DNA from: Mycolicibacterium rhodesiae
GTDB lineage: Bacteria > Actinomycetota > Actinomycetes > Mycobacteriales > Mycobacteriaceae
Length of the DNA: 64,000 nt
Direction of reading: 5' to 3'
Assembly (NCBI RefSeq): GCF_002086695.1
Contig: NZ_MVIH01000001.1
Span: 434,001 to 498,000 of the forward strand
The notes under the pieces were generated by a model, which saw nothing but the letters and a program-made list of their open reading frames with translations, had not been told where the DNA came from and did not search any database. How positions within the stretch are numbered: the stretch's first letter is position 1; each line of letters begins with the position of its first letter. Shown piece after piece: positions 47,488 through 58,650 of the stretch. The position numbers and the translations under genes are program-made.

Positions 47488-49044
47488 TCAGCTGAAACGT
47501 TGCGCCAGGTTCTTCTTGTCGATCTTTTCGCCCGGCAGCGTCGGCAGGGCGGCGGTGCTGATGTGCCAGCGTGTCGGAATCGCGAAGTGCGCCAGCACAT
47601 CCGACACGTGGGTGCGGAGTTCGCCCTCGGTCGGTGCGGCATCACCGTCCCGGTGGACGATCACGGCGGCGAGTTCCTCGCCGAGGTCGGGGTGTGGCAG
47701 TCCGATGGCGGCCACCTCGACCACTGCGGGGTGGGAGGACAGAGCGGCTTCCACCTGGCCGCAACCGATGTTCTCGCCGCCCCGGATGACGATGTCCTTG
47801 GCGCGACCGTCGATGAACAGGTAGCCATCCACCAGATGGCCGAGATCACCGGTGTGCAGCCAGCCCTGGTCGTCGATCGTTCCGTCGTCGATGCCGACAT
47901 AGCCGTTCATCACTGTTGGTGAGCGGGCCAGGACTTCCCCGACTCCGTCGCCGTCCGGCCGGTCGATGGCGAGCTCGACGACCGGGTAAGGACGTCCGAC
48001 GGTTCCCGGATACTGCTGCAGGTCGCGACCCGTCGCCGAGGTCAGGAATCCGCCGGCTTCGGTCATGCCCCAGGTATTTCCGAGCCCCCGGCCGGCGAGC
48101 TGAGGCAGCCGGATCCGCATCCGGTCCAGCAGCGCGGTGGGGACCGCGGCCCCGCCGAGCGGGAACGACCGCAGGGTCGACAGATCGAAGGAGTCGAAGT
48201 CCGGGTGCTCGAGCACCCGGATCGCCATGGTCGGAACGCCGCCCCAACTGTGCACACCTTCGCGTTCGATCAGCCCGAGCACCTGACCGGCGTCGAATCG
48301 CCCTTCGGGAATGACCACCCTGCCGCCGGTGAGGTAGTTGCTCAGGAGGTTCGAGAGGCCGCCGACGTGGAACATCGGGGTGCTCGCCAGCGAGACCGCT
48401 TGCGGTGCATCAGGATCGAGCTGATGCGGCAAGCGTTTGGTTACCGCGAGCACGTTGTGCTGGTTGGCGATGACCGCGCGCCGGGACAGTTCGACGGCCT
48501 TGGGCAAGCCGGAACTGCCCGAGGTGAACAAGATCACCGCGGTCGCGTCGGGGTCGTCGATTTCGGATGAACCAACGCGGCCCGCGAGACGCCCGCCGGC
48601 GAATCCACTGACGTCTCGCGTCTTCGCTGCGGCCACGCCGGCCAGGGGCGTGTCGGCGATGACGAGATGGGGATCGAGCAGACCGATGGCATGGTCCACC
48701 TCGGTCTGCTTCCACCATCGATTGGCCAGTACCGGAACGGCCCCGCTGCGCCACGCCGACCACAGGGCGACAACCCATGCCGGACTGTTGTAGGCGTACA
48801 GCATGATTCGGTCGCCGGGTTGGACACCGTCGTTTCGCAGGGCGGCGGTTCCCGCGTTCACGGCCTCGGTGAACGCGGCGAACGTCATGCGGCGCTCGCC
48901 CTGCACCAGAAAGGTGCGCTCGGCCCAGCGCTCCGCGTCGGCGAACACCTGGGCGAATGTGCTTGGCCGAGGGGAGTACTGCAGGCCCGGGTGACCGGCG
49001 TAGCCGGCGGCGTCAATATCGCTTCCCCAGCGCACGTCTGGCAT
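47488..49044 (-). CDS. Acyl-CoA synthetase / AMP-binding enzyme
   Basis: A 518-residue member of the adenylate-forming superfamily. Core motifs: A3 ILFTSGSSGLPKAVELS (P-loop), A5 GNTWGMTEAGG, A7 GWLHTGDLG, A8 GRAKDIVIRGGENIG and the A10 lysine in LPGEKIDKKNLA. ATG 49044 starts MPDVRWGSD. It activates a carboxylic acid, most likely a fatty acid, to acyl-AMP and acyl-CoA; the substrate cannot be read from sequence. It diverges from the GGDEF gene. Confidence 0.9.
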   Translation of the reverse strand: MPDVRWGSDIDAAGYAGHPGLQYSPRPSTFAQVFADAERWAERTFLVQGERRMTFAAFTEAVNAGTAALRNDGVQPGDRIMLYAYNSPAWVVALWSAWRSGAVPVLANRWWKQTEVDHAIGLLDPHLVIADTPLAGVAAAKTRDVSGFAGGRLAGRVGSSEIDDPDATAVILFTSGSSGLPKAVELSRRAVIANQHNVLAVTKRLPHQLDPDAPQAVSLASTPMFHVGGLSNLLSNYLTGGRVVIPEGRFDAGQVLGLIEREGVHSWGGVPTMAIRVLEHPDFDSFDLSTLRSFPLGGAAVPTALLDRMRIRLPQLAGRGLGNTWGMTEAGGFLTSATGRDLQQYPGTVGRPYPVVELAIDRPDGDGVGEVLARSPTVMNGYVGIDDGTIDDQGWLHTGDLGHLVDGYLFIDGRAKDIVIRGGENIGCGQVEAALSSHPAVVEVAAIGLPHPDLGEELAAVIVHRDGDAAPTEGELRTHVSDVLAHFAIPTRWHISTAALPTLPGEKIDKKNLAQRFS

Positions 49045-49127
49045 CTGACTCCTTTTGGCAATCGCATCCCTGCGACATCACTACCATCAGGGGCAATCAC
49101 GATCACAGCTTGGGGGCGCGGGGACAA

Positions 49128-50225
49128 GTGCACGGCATCGGCCTGTGGTGGCGACAACCCGACCACTACGACTGGCTGACGTCCTACCTGACGGCGCGCC
49201 GGCTCCTGACGTTCATGCGCTGGCTGATGTTCGCCGTCTTGTTGACCATCGCCGCCGCCATCGCGCTGACACTGGCCAGCCCCTCGGGCCCGCAGACCCC
49301 GGTGCAGCGCGCTGCCACCTGTGTGGCCGGCGCAGTGCTTGCCGCGATAGCGGTGTCGTATTTCTGCCGATGGCCGACTCGCGTTCAGTCGCAGGTCTTT
49401 TCGATCGCAGGTAATGCCTGCGTCGCGGTGGGCGTGCTCGCCGAAGCCGACCCGCGCACCGCGATGATCGGTGCGGTCGCCTTCGTCGGGCTGGCCGGAT
49501 ACGTCGCGTTCTTCCACACCGCACCGTTTCTGGTCCTGACCCTCGGGACCGGCGTGGCGACCGCCGCCGTCAGCGCCGCACGGATCGCCATGTCGGGCGA
49601 CACGGCGATGGCGGTGGCCAAGTTTCTGATCCTGTGCGGCGGAATACTGGCGGTGCCCTTCTGCGGTCAGGTCATCGTCCACTGGTTGTCGGTCGACTCC
49701 CTGAAGTCCTCGACCGACACGCTCACCGGCTTGCCGAACCGACGCGGCTTCTTCCGGTCGGCGCAGACCCTGCTGCGCCACGCCGACTACCGATCACGGC
49801 CGTACTTCACGATCGCGATGATCGACCTCGACGGCTTCAAGAGGCTCAACGACACCTTGGGCCACCCGACCGGCGACCGGGTTCTGGTCGCTGTCGCCGA
49901 CAGCCTGAGGGACGTCAGCGGAACCAACGCCGCGATCGCGCGAGTCGGCGGCGAGGAATTCCTCTTCGCGCAGCTGTCCACTCCGGAGCAGGCCCGGGAC
50001 AGCACCGAAGAACTTCGCGCGGCCATCGCCGCCGCGCCGTGGGGTGTGACCGCCAGCCTGGGTTTGGCGTCGACCGTGATCCGCGCGCCCGCGCTGAAAC
50101 CGCTCGAACTGATCGAGTGGCTGATCGCGCGCGCCGACGCCGCCATGTACGAAGCCAAGCGCAGCGGTGGGAATCAGATTCGCTATGCCGGGGATCTGAC
50201 GGGTGACGGGTGGCAGGCGCACTAA
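49128..50225 (+). CDS. Membrane GGDEF-domain diguanylate cyclase
   Basis: A 365-residue protein with about six N-terminal membrane segments (LTFMRWLMFAVLLTIAAAIA first) and a C-terminal GGDEF domain: DTLTGLPNRRGFF, IDLDGFKRLNDTLGHPTGD and RVGGEEFLFAQL, the GGEEF signature at residues 274-278. All catalytic residues for c-di-GMP synthesis seem present. There is no RxxD inhibitory site five residues upstream (TNAA instead). GTG 49128 after GGGGAC is chosen since upstream codons are intergenic. No EAL domain is nearby. Confidence 0.88.
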   Translation: MHGIGLWWRQPDHYDWLTSYLTARRLLTFMRWLMFAVLLTIAAAIALTLASPSGPQTPVQRAATCVAGAVLAAIAVSYFCRWPTRVQSQVFSIAGNACVAVGVLAEADPRTAMIGAVAFVGLAGYVAFFHTAPFLVLTLGTGVATAAVSAARIAMSGDTAMAVAKFLILCGGILAVPFCGQVIVHWLSVDSLKSSTDTLTGLPNRRGFFRSAQTLLRHADYRSRPYFTIAMIDLDGFKRLNDTLGHPTGDRVLVAVADSLRDVSGTNAAIARVGGEEFLFAQLSTPEQARDSTEELRAAIAAAPWGVTASLGLASTVIRAPALKPLELIEWLIARADAAMYEAKRSGGNQIRYAGDLTGDGWQAH

Positions 50226-50228
50226 GGT
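50223..50228 (+). promoter_or_regulatory. Leaderless-type -10 element for thyX
   Basis: TAAGGT overlaps the stop of the GGDEF gene and lies six bases before the thyX GTG. Confidence 0.45.
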
Positions 50229-50234
50229 GAGCCC

Positions 50235-50999
50235 GTGGCCGAGACCGCGCCGCTGCGCGTGCAGCTGATCGCCAAGACGGAGTTCGTGGCGCCCGCCGAC
50301 GTGCCGTGGGACACCGACGCCGACGGCGGTCAGGCGCTCGTCGAGTTCGCCGGCCGGGCCTGCTACCAGAGTTGGTCCAAGCCCAACCCGCGGACCGCGA
50401 CCAACGCGTCGTACCTCAAGCACATCATCGACGTCGGCCATTTCTCGGTGCTCGAGCACGCGTCGGTGAGCTTCTACATCACCGGCATCTCCCGGTCCTG
50501 CACCCATGAGCTGATCCGGCACCGGCACTTCTCGTACTCGCAGCTGTCTCAGCGGTACGTTCCCGAGAACGACGCCCGGGTCGTCGTGCCGCCCGGTCTG
50601 GAGGACGACCCCGAACTCCAGCAGATCCTGCTGACGGCGGCCGACGCCAGCAGGGCGGCCTACCTCGAGCTGCTGAACCGGCTGGAAGCGAAGTTCATGG
50701 CCGGTCAGCCCGGCGAGAACACAGCTGTGCTCCGTCGCAAACAAGCCAGGCAGGCGGCGCGTGCGGTGTTGCCCAACGACACCGAGACCCGCATCGTGGT
50801 GACCGGCAACTACCGGGCCTGGCGGCATTTCATCGCGATGCGGGCCAGTGAACATGCCGACGTCGAGATCCGTCGGCTGGCGATTGCCTGTCTGCGGGAA
50901 CTCAGCGACGCAGCGCCTGCCGTCTTCGCCGATTTCGAGATCACCGAACTGGCCGACGGCACGGAGGTCGCGACGTCCCCGCTGGCGACAGAGGTCTGA
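50235..50999 (+). CDS. thyX: Flavin-dependent thymidylate synthase ThyX
   Basis: Makes dTMP from dUMP using FAD and NADPH and gives THF directly. The 254-residue protein carries the ThyX motif [13 protein letters not shown] (residues 95-107, RHRxxSxxxxSxR), [20 protein letters not shown] before it and [22 protein letters not shown] after it. Length matches M. tuberculosis ThyX (Rv2754c). As in M. tuberculosis, the ThyX-dapA-RNase J gene order is retained. Confidence 0.97.
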   Translation: MAETAPLRVQLIAKTEFVAPADVPWDTDADGGQALVEFAGRACYQSWSKPNPRTATNASYLKHIIDVGHFSVLEHASVSFYITGISRSCTHELIRHRHFSYSQLSQRYVPENDARVVVPPGLEDDPELQQILLTAADASRAAYLELLNRLEAKFMAGQPGENTAVLRRKQARQAARAVLPNDTETRIVVTGNYRAWRHFIAMRASEHADVEIRRLAIACLRELSDAAPAVFADFEITELADGTEVATSPLATEV

Positions 51000-51009
51000 G
51001 CGGTGCGGG

Positions 51010-51015
51010 TAATCT
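51010..51015 (+). promoter_or_regulatory. -10 element upstream of dapA
   Basis: TAATCT lies two bases before the annotated ATG (51018) but eight bases before an in-frame GTG (51024). This suggests that a leaderless dapA mRNA starts at the GTG. Confidence 0.4.
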
Positions 51016-51017
51016 AG

Positions 51018-53602
<2,585 letters not shown>

Positions 53603-53638
53603 CGGGCCCGCCAGGGGGCCGGATAAGCTTCCGTGCTT

Positions 53639-54898
53639 ATGGCGGGCTCCGCGCAGGGCGGAAACTATCGGGCGCTGCTCACGCAGGGGACGTTCTTCAA
53701 AGTGGGCGTCCACGTGAGCAGCATCTCTGCTGTCATCCCGTACATCGCCGACCAGCTTGGCTCTCCCGGCGTGGTGGTCGCGCTGCTGGCGCCGGCATTC
53801 ACCGCCGGGACCATGCTGGGAACGGTCCTCGGGCCCAGGGTATTACGGCTCACCGACTCGGTCACCGCATTGCTGGTCGGAGTGGCTCTGACGCAGGCGG
53901 CGCTCACCTCACTGGTCGCACTCGACATCGCGCTGGCGCCAACGTGGCTGTTCGCGTATCCGTTGCTGTTGGCGTGTCTACTCATCGGCACCGTCACCGG
54001 CAGTTCGCAGGTGGTCTCGCCGATAGCGATGTCGGCGCTGCTGTCGGCTCAGCAACGTGGCGACGTCATGCTGAAGCAGGCCGGATACAGTGGCGCGCTG
54101 GTGGTTCTGATCACCGCCTTCACCGCGGGACGGCTGCTGCCCGACTCCCCCCGATGGCACGACGCTGACCTGCTCTGGATCTCGGTGGCGGCCATGGTGG
54201 CCGGCGCGTTGTGCTGCGCGACGCTGCGAACGCCCAGAGTGCGGCTGGCGACGGGGCCTGCCCGCATGATCGACACCTTGCGGCAGGGACGGTCGCAGCT
54301 CCGGGGCAATCGGTGGTTGCGGCGTTTCCTGACAACGAATCTGGTGTTCATCCCGGTGATCCTGACGCCCACCTTCTATGCGATCTATGCGGCGGAATTC
54401 CTCGGCTCCAGCATCAGTGTCGACCAGTTCCTGATGTTCGTCGGTGTCGGCCTGCTGGCAGGTATTCCTTTGTGGCGGGTGGTGCGCCGGAATCTCGGTG
54501 CACGCGGGGTGTACCTGTGCAGCGCACTGATCAGTATGGCCGCCGCTGTTCTGTGTATCGCCTCGCAGCAGTGGCAGGTGGTGCCGGGGCTGTGGGCGTT
54601 CGGCCCTGCGATGTTGCTCTCGGCGGTCGCAAACCAAGCGCTGCTGCCCGCCGCCTACGACTGGATCTTCGACCACGCCGACAGCGCGGACGCGGCCGTG
54701 TTGATCAGCTGCACGCACATCGTCATCAGCCTGGGAATGATCGTTGCCGGTTTCACCCTGGGCATCATCGCCGAAGGGGCGCCCGCGGTTTGGCCCCTTG
54801 TGACGGTGCTCGTGCTCACTGCCGCCGCCGTGTTCTCCGCGGTTCTGGCGCCGGGCATTCAGCGTGAACGTAGCCAGGTTACCGCGCGGTCCCGATAG
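53639..54898 (+). CDS. MFS-like permease
   Basis: A 419-residue polytopic membrane protein with about 12 hydrophobic segments, for example ISAVIPYIADQLGS, MLGTVLGPRVLRLTD, a central cytoplasmic loop with LRQGRSQLRGNRWLRRFL, and LISMAAAVLCIASQQW. The fold resembles the major facilitator superfamily but strong motifs are lacking. A TAAGCT element nine bases upstream favours ATG 53639 over GTG 53633. Its last 40 bp overlap the end of the convergent heme-protein gene. Substrate unknown. Confidence 0.75.
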   Translation: MAGSAQGGNYRALLTQGTFFKVGVHVSSISAVIPYIADQLGSPGVVVALLAPAFTAGTMLGTVLGPRVLRLTDSVTALLVGVALTQAALTSLVALDIALAPTWLFAYPLLLACLLIGTVTGSSQVVSPIAMSALLSAQQRGDVMLKQAGYSGALVVLITAFTAGRLLPDSPRWHDADLLWISVAAMVAGALCCATLRTPRVRLATGPARMIDTLRQGRSQLRGNRWLRRFLTTNLVFIPVILTPTFYAIYAAEFLGSSISVDQFLMFVGVGLLAGIPLWRVVRRNLGARGVYLCSALISMAAAVLCIASQQWQVVPGLWAFGPAMLLSAVANQALLPAAYDWIFDHADSADAAVLISCTHIVISLGMIVAGFTLGIIAEGAPAVWPLVTVLVLTAAAVFSAVLAPGIQRERSQVTARSR

Positions 54899-55842
54899 GG
54901 ACTGAGTCCCTTGTAATCGACCATGTCGTCCGGCAATTCGGCCAACACCGCGGCGGTACGCGAACGCCACTCGTCGACAGAGGCGATGTCTATCAGCGGC
55001 AGCATGTAGCTGCGGATCAGAAAGCAGATCGCACCTGACTCGGGCAGACGGATCAGGTGCTGGACCTCCACCCGCAGATGGATGAGCCGGCCGAACGTGT
55101 CGTCATCGACGGTGTCCAGATGCGCGCGGTCGGGCAACCACTGCGGCAAGGCTTCGGTGGACACGTCGAGCCGTCTGCCGACGGTCATCGACCAGTTGGT
55201 CCGGCGGTAGATCCCGCCCGTCTGCAACCGCATCAAGAACTCCCGGGCCCGGGTGATCACCCCGGTCTCCCGTAACCGGGGGACCGGTCCGTGGATCTCC
55301 AGGAATGTCATTCCGACGTCGAAGCCGAACGACCAGCCCGCGGCGAACGTGACCACGCCTGCGTCGGCGAATAGGTCGCCATCACGCTGGTCGAGCAGCA
55401 CGATGTCCTCCTGCACCTGCCCGGCGATGTAGGCCAGCGGATCGCACGGCAGACTCGATTCGTCGCCGACCACGAATTCCTGGGCAATGCCGAGCAATTC
55501 GTTGCGCCAACACCAGGTGTCCCCGTCGCGGCTCAGGGACATCGTCGCCGGGTACGAACCGGCGAGCTCGGCCATCAACGTCAGCATGGTGTCCCAGCAG
55601 GCGATCCGCATGTGCGGTAGCACCGCATGCCGGGATGGGTCGGCGGCCAGGATGTCGCGCCGTTCGGCGATTTCGCGGGTGTACTCGCTGTCGATGTCCA
55701 CCACTCGCTCGCCCCACTGTCCGGTCGCGGTGGTCACCACTGCGCGCGCGGGCGCGATGTTGGTGCTGTAGCGGTAGGAGTCGGCCGTGTACGGGAACGG
55801 AAAGGAGGCAACCAGATCCGGCGCTGAGACCAACCCGCTCAC
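54859..55842 (-). CDS. DUF3445 heme-dependent oxidative N-demethylase-like protein
   Basis: A 327-residue protein of the DUF3445/HODM family: FPFPYTADSYRYSTNIAP at the N-terminus, LAYIAGQVQEDIVLLDQRDGD (split: GQVQEDIVLL) in the middle, FLEIHGPVPRL and YRRTNWSMTVGRRLD, then LPESGAICFLIRSYMLPL. By family knowledge such subunits bind heme and oxidatively demethylate dimethylamine. GTG 55842 overlaps the reductase TGA (GTGA). Together with the next two genes it forms a likely complete oxygenase set. Confidence 0.8.
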   Translation of the reverse strand: MSGLVSAPDLVASFPFPYTADSYRYSTNIAPARAVVTTATGQWGERVVDIDSEYTREIAERRDILAADPSRHAVLPHMRIACWDTMLTLMAELAGSYPATMSLSRDGDTWCWRNELLGIAQEFVVGDESSLPCDPLAYIAGQVQEDIVLLDQRDGDLFADAGVVTFAAGWSFGFDVGMTFLEIHGPVPRLRETGVITRAREFLMRLQTGGIYRRTNWSMTVGRRLDVSTEALPQWLPDRAHLDTVDDDTFGRLIHLRVEVQHLIRLPESGAICFLIRSYMLPLIDIASVDEWRSRTAAVLAELPDDMVDYKGLSPYRDRAVTWLRSR

Positions 55843-56762
55843 AGGTCCAACTCCACTCGACCGGAGCCGCGGGAGACGCAGGCCATCATCGAGTCGCGGC
55901 GCTCGTCGTCGGTGAGGAAGAGGTCGCGGTGCTGCACCACTCCACTGCGCACCGGAACACGGCATTCACCGCAGACGCCCTGCCGGCACAGATTGGGAAT
56001 GACATACCCGTGTGCGGTCAACGACTCCAGCAGCGAGACACCGGATTCGACGGTGAAAACCGTTCCATCGGAATGCAATTCGACCTCGAACGGATCGCCG
56101 GGGGCCAGTTCCCCGCCGAAGTGCTCGATGTGGATGCGTCCGAGCGGCCAGCCCAACTCGGTGGCGACCGCGAGAACGTCGTCGATGAAGTGGTTCGGGC
56201 CGCAAAGGTAGGCGTGGGTGCCGAAGGGCTGGGTGGCCAGCGTGGTGGTCAACGCGGCAAGGAAGACCGCCCGGTCGGTGAAGAACGACGCGTTCTCGGT
56301 CAGCGAGCGGATCTCATCGACGTACGCGCCACGTCTCTCCCGAAAGACATAGAGCAGCCGCACATCTCGGCCCCAGCGTCGCGCGCTGCGCAGATGCGAC
56401 ACCATCGGGGTGATCCCGATGCCCGCGGCGATCAACAGGTGCCGCCGGGCGCGCGACACCGGGGCGAACGCGCTGCGCGGAGAGTGAACGACGACGGTGT
56501 CACCCAGTCTCAGTTCGCGGTGAATCCACCGCGAACCACCGCGGCCCGCAGGGCATTCCAGCACCGACACCACATATTCGCTCGGCGCGTTGCTCTCTCC
56601 GGTCAGTGAATACGCGTTGGCGCCGCCGGTGTGTTCGATCACCACGTGGCTACCGGGGGTGAACGACGGCAGCGCCGCACCGTCGGCGCGGGCCAGCGTC
56701 AGAGTCCTGATTCCGGCCACGGTGTCGTCGATCGCGACGACGTGCAATGTCAGCTTGGTCAT
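55839..56762 (-). CDS. PDR/VanB-type ferredoxin-linked reductase (DmmB-like)
   Basis: A 307-residue electron-transfer protein. An FNR-like FAD/FMN domain (YSLTGESNAPSEYVVSVL), an NAD(P)H domain (RRHLLIAAGIGITPMVSHLR, AYLCGPNHFIDDV) and a C-terminal plant-type 2Fe-2S ferredoxin (NLCRQGVCGECRVPV, then MMACVSR) are visible. It would pass electrons from NAD(P)H to the heme subunit. ATG 56762 (MTKLTLHVVAIDD) overlaps the preceding stop (ATGA), while the longer upstream frame lies in that gene. Confidence 0.87.
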   Translation of the reverse strand: MTKLTLHVVAIDDTVAGIRTLTLARADGAALPSFTPGSHVVIEHTGGANAYSLTGESNAPSEYVVSVLECPAGRGGSRWIHRELRLGDTVVVHSPRSAFAPVSRARRHLLIAAGIGITPMVSHLRSARRWGRDVRLLYVFRERRGAYVDEIRSLTENASFFTDRAVFLAALTTTLATQPFGTHAYLCGPNHFIDDVLAVATELGWPLGRIHIEHFGGELAPGDPFEVELHSDGTVFTVESGVSLLESLTAHGYVIPNLCRQGVCGECRVPVRSGVVQHRDLFLTDDERRDSMMACVSRGSGRVELDL

Positions 56763-57289
56763 GGTGTGGTGTCGGCGGTTGTTGCGAATCCGAGGTGGGC
56801 TCCGATCCGCCGGGAGACGTGGTAGTACACGAACAGTCGGCGCGCGCAGCCGGGACAGCTGATCTCCTCGGACAATCCGGTCACAGCTGTGGTCGTGATC
56901 CGGCAGTGCGCGCAGTAGATCTCGCGGGTGGCGACTTCGGTACTGGCGATGGTGATTTCGTCGTCGGTGGCGCCGAGTTCGAGGGCGCGGGCGCGGACGC
57001 GCAGACACGCGTGTGCGGGACCGGCCAGCAGCAGCCGCCACCCGACTTTTGCGTCGGCGAGGTCGGCATCCAGCGCGGCACACGCCGCGTCGGCGTCGGC
57101 GACCTGATGCAGCCGCGGCCGGGCGTTCGGGTGGGCGGCGCGGATCTCGTCGATCCACCGCGCGGCAATGGGAGCCGCGTCGGAGCCGACCGCGAGCACC
57201 GTCCAGTACCGGCCGGTGAGATCGGCCGTCGGACAGGTCGGTTCGACGGCCCAGGCCGGGACGCTGGTGAGCTCCAGATCGGGTGTCAT
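56759..57289 (-). CDS. DmmA-type dimethylamine monooxygenase subunit
   Basis: A 176-residue protein. After a Rossmann-like N-terminal part (YWTVLAVGSDAAPIAARWIDE, GWRLLLAGPAHACLRVRARALE) it has two Cys pairs, EIYCAHCRITT and ISCPGCARRLFVYYHVSRR, forming a rubredoxin/zinc-ribbon-like knuckle typical of the DmmA family C-terminus. ATG 57289 is chosen; GTG 57295 is possible. A TACGAT -10 candidate lies nine bases before the ATG, so this is the first gene of the three-gene operon. Confidence 0.75.
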   Translation of the reverse strand: MTPDLELTSVPAWAVEPTCPTADLTGRYWTVLAVGSDAAPIAARWIDEIRAAHPNARPRLHQVADADAACAALDADLADAKVGWRLLLAGPAHACLRVRARALELGATDDEITIASTEVATREIYCAHCRITTTAVTGLSEEISCPGCARRLFVYYHVSRRIGAHLGFATTADTTP

Positions 57290-57308
57290 CGTCACCCGAT
57301 CGTAAGTG

Positions 57309-58124
57309 CTAACGCTTGTTCGTGAACCCGGCGTCGACGGGCAATGCGACGCCGGTGACATAGCGGCCGGCGTCCGACACCAGGTAGTACACCGCGTTGG
57401 CGATGTCCTCGGGCTCGAGCGTCTGCACCGGAAGCGCGTTGGTCATGTCCGGGCCGCCAAAGTTCTGCTGGGCGATGCCTTCGAGCCAGGAACGGGTGAA
57501 CTCGTTGTCGATCATCGGCGTGTTCACCCCGGCCGGATGCACCGAGTTGACCCGAATATTGAACGCGGCAAGGAAGTTCGCGTACGCCCGCATCAGGCCG
57601 ACGACGCCGTGCTTGGCGACGGTGTAGCCCAGCGATCCGGCGATCGGGGCGCCGATGCCGACCAGGCCGGCCACTGAGCTGGTCAGCACGATCGCGCCGC
57701 CGTCGCCCTGCTTGATCAGCGGCTTCATCGCCACGTCGACGGTGTGATAGACCCCGGTGAGGTTGACGTCGATGACGTCCTGCCAGGCGCTGTCGTCGGT
57801 CATCGGGGCGATCCCGGCGTTCGCGATCACGATATCGAGCCGGCCCAGTTCCTCGATGCCCTGGTACATCGCGTTCTTGAGCGCCGTCCGGTCACGGACA
57901 TCGGCCTCGCGGGCGACGATCCGCGCGCCGGTGTCCTCGACGAGCTTGACGGTGGCCGCCATGTCCTCCGGCGTGGCCATCGGATAGGGGACGCTGGCGA
58001 TCTGGTCGCACAGGTCCACCGCGATGATGCTGGCGCCCGCCGATGCCAGCTTCACCGCATGCGCGCGGCCCTGGCCGCGGGCCGCGCCGGTGATCAGCGC
58101 GACCTTGCCGTCGAGTTCACCCAT
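57309..58124 (-). CDS. Mycofactocin-coupled-type SDR family oxidoreductase (Rv2750-like)
   Basis: A 271-residue short-chain dehydrogenase with [21 protein letters not shown] (TGAARGQGR glycine motif), [13 protein letters not shown] in [10 protein letters not shown], and the catalytic Ser/Tyr/Lys in [11 protein letters not shown] and YTVAKHG. The insert after VDLCDQ ([19 protein letters not shown]) is the hallmark of SDRs that keep NAD tightly bound and need mycofactocin to turn over. It matches M. tuberculosis Rv2750. Substrate is an unknown alcohol. Confidence 0.9.
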   Translation of the reverse strand: MGELDGKVALITGAARGQGRAHAVKLASAGASIIAVDLCDQIASVPYPMATPEDMAATVKLVEDTGARIVAREADVRDRTALKNAMYQGIEELGRLDIVIANAGIAPMTDDSAWQDVIDVNLTGVYHTVDVAMKPLIKQGDGGAIVLTSSVAGLVGIGAPIAGSLGYTVAKHGVVGLMRAYANFLAAFNIRVNSVHPAGVNTPMIDNEFTRSWLEGIAQQNFGGPDMTNALPVQTLEPEDIANAVYYLVSDAGRYVTGVALPVDAGFTNKR

Positions 58125-58129
58125 GACGA

Positions 58130-58444
58130 TCAGGGACGAACCTGGCCCTTGGCCGGGTCACCGGCCGGGATGGGGGTGAGCATCTTGATGTCGGGGGCGC
58201 CGTCGAGGTGCTCACCGATCGCGCCGAACAGCGCGGTCACGCCGGGCGCGGTGCTGTGGGTCTTGAGTGCGTCCTCGTCGGCCCACTGCTCGACGAACAC
58301 GAACGTCTTGTCGCCCTCGTGGACGGCGTAGAGGTCGCAGCCGGGCTCGTTGTGGACCTCTGCGACGGCCTTCTTGCAGGCCTCGCGCACGGCGTCGACG
58401 GATTCGGGCTTGACGGTGAAGCTGGCAACGACGACGACGGGCAT
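58130..58444 (-). CDS. Antibiotic biosynthesis monooxygenase (ABM) domain protein (Rv2749-like)
   Basis: A 104-residue ferredoxin-like alpha-beta barrel: [62 protein letters not shown] proteins act as small cofactor-free oxygenases or heme/aldehyde-handling proteins. Its gene precedes the SDR by 5 bp, and the pair corresponds to Rv2749-Rv2750, so they probably act together. Confidence 0.9.
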   Translation of the reverse strand: MPVVVVASFTVKPESVDAVREACKKAVAEVHNEPGCDLYAVHEGDKTFVFVEQWADEDALKTHSTAPGVTALFGAIGEHLDGAPDIKMLTPIPAGDPAKGQVRP

Positions 58445-58637
58445 GAGCAGGGCTCCTCAGCGCTTCGGGATAGGTGTGACGGCGCTTACGTTAGCCGTGC
58501 TTTGTAATGCCACGAGAAGGGGTCCCGGTCAGCGGCGCGGGGCGCCCGAAATCGGCCTCAGCCGGCGTTGGTCGCAGTCTGGCAACGACGCGCCGTGGAA
58601 CGGGTGTTGCGGATGGTGCAGATGGGGCAGATGCGAC

Positions 58638-58643
58638 TAGGCT
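58638..58643 (+). promoter_or_regulatory. Leaderless-type -10 element for ftsK
   Basis: TAGGCT lies seven bases before ATG 58651. It supports this start over an open frame that extends upstream to 58507. Confidence 0.5.
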
Positions 58644-58650
58644 TGCCCGC

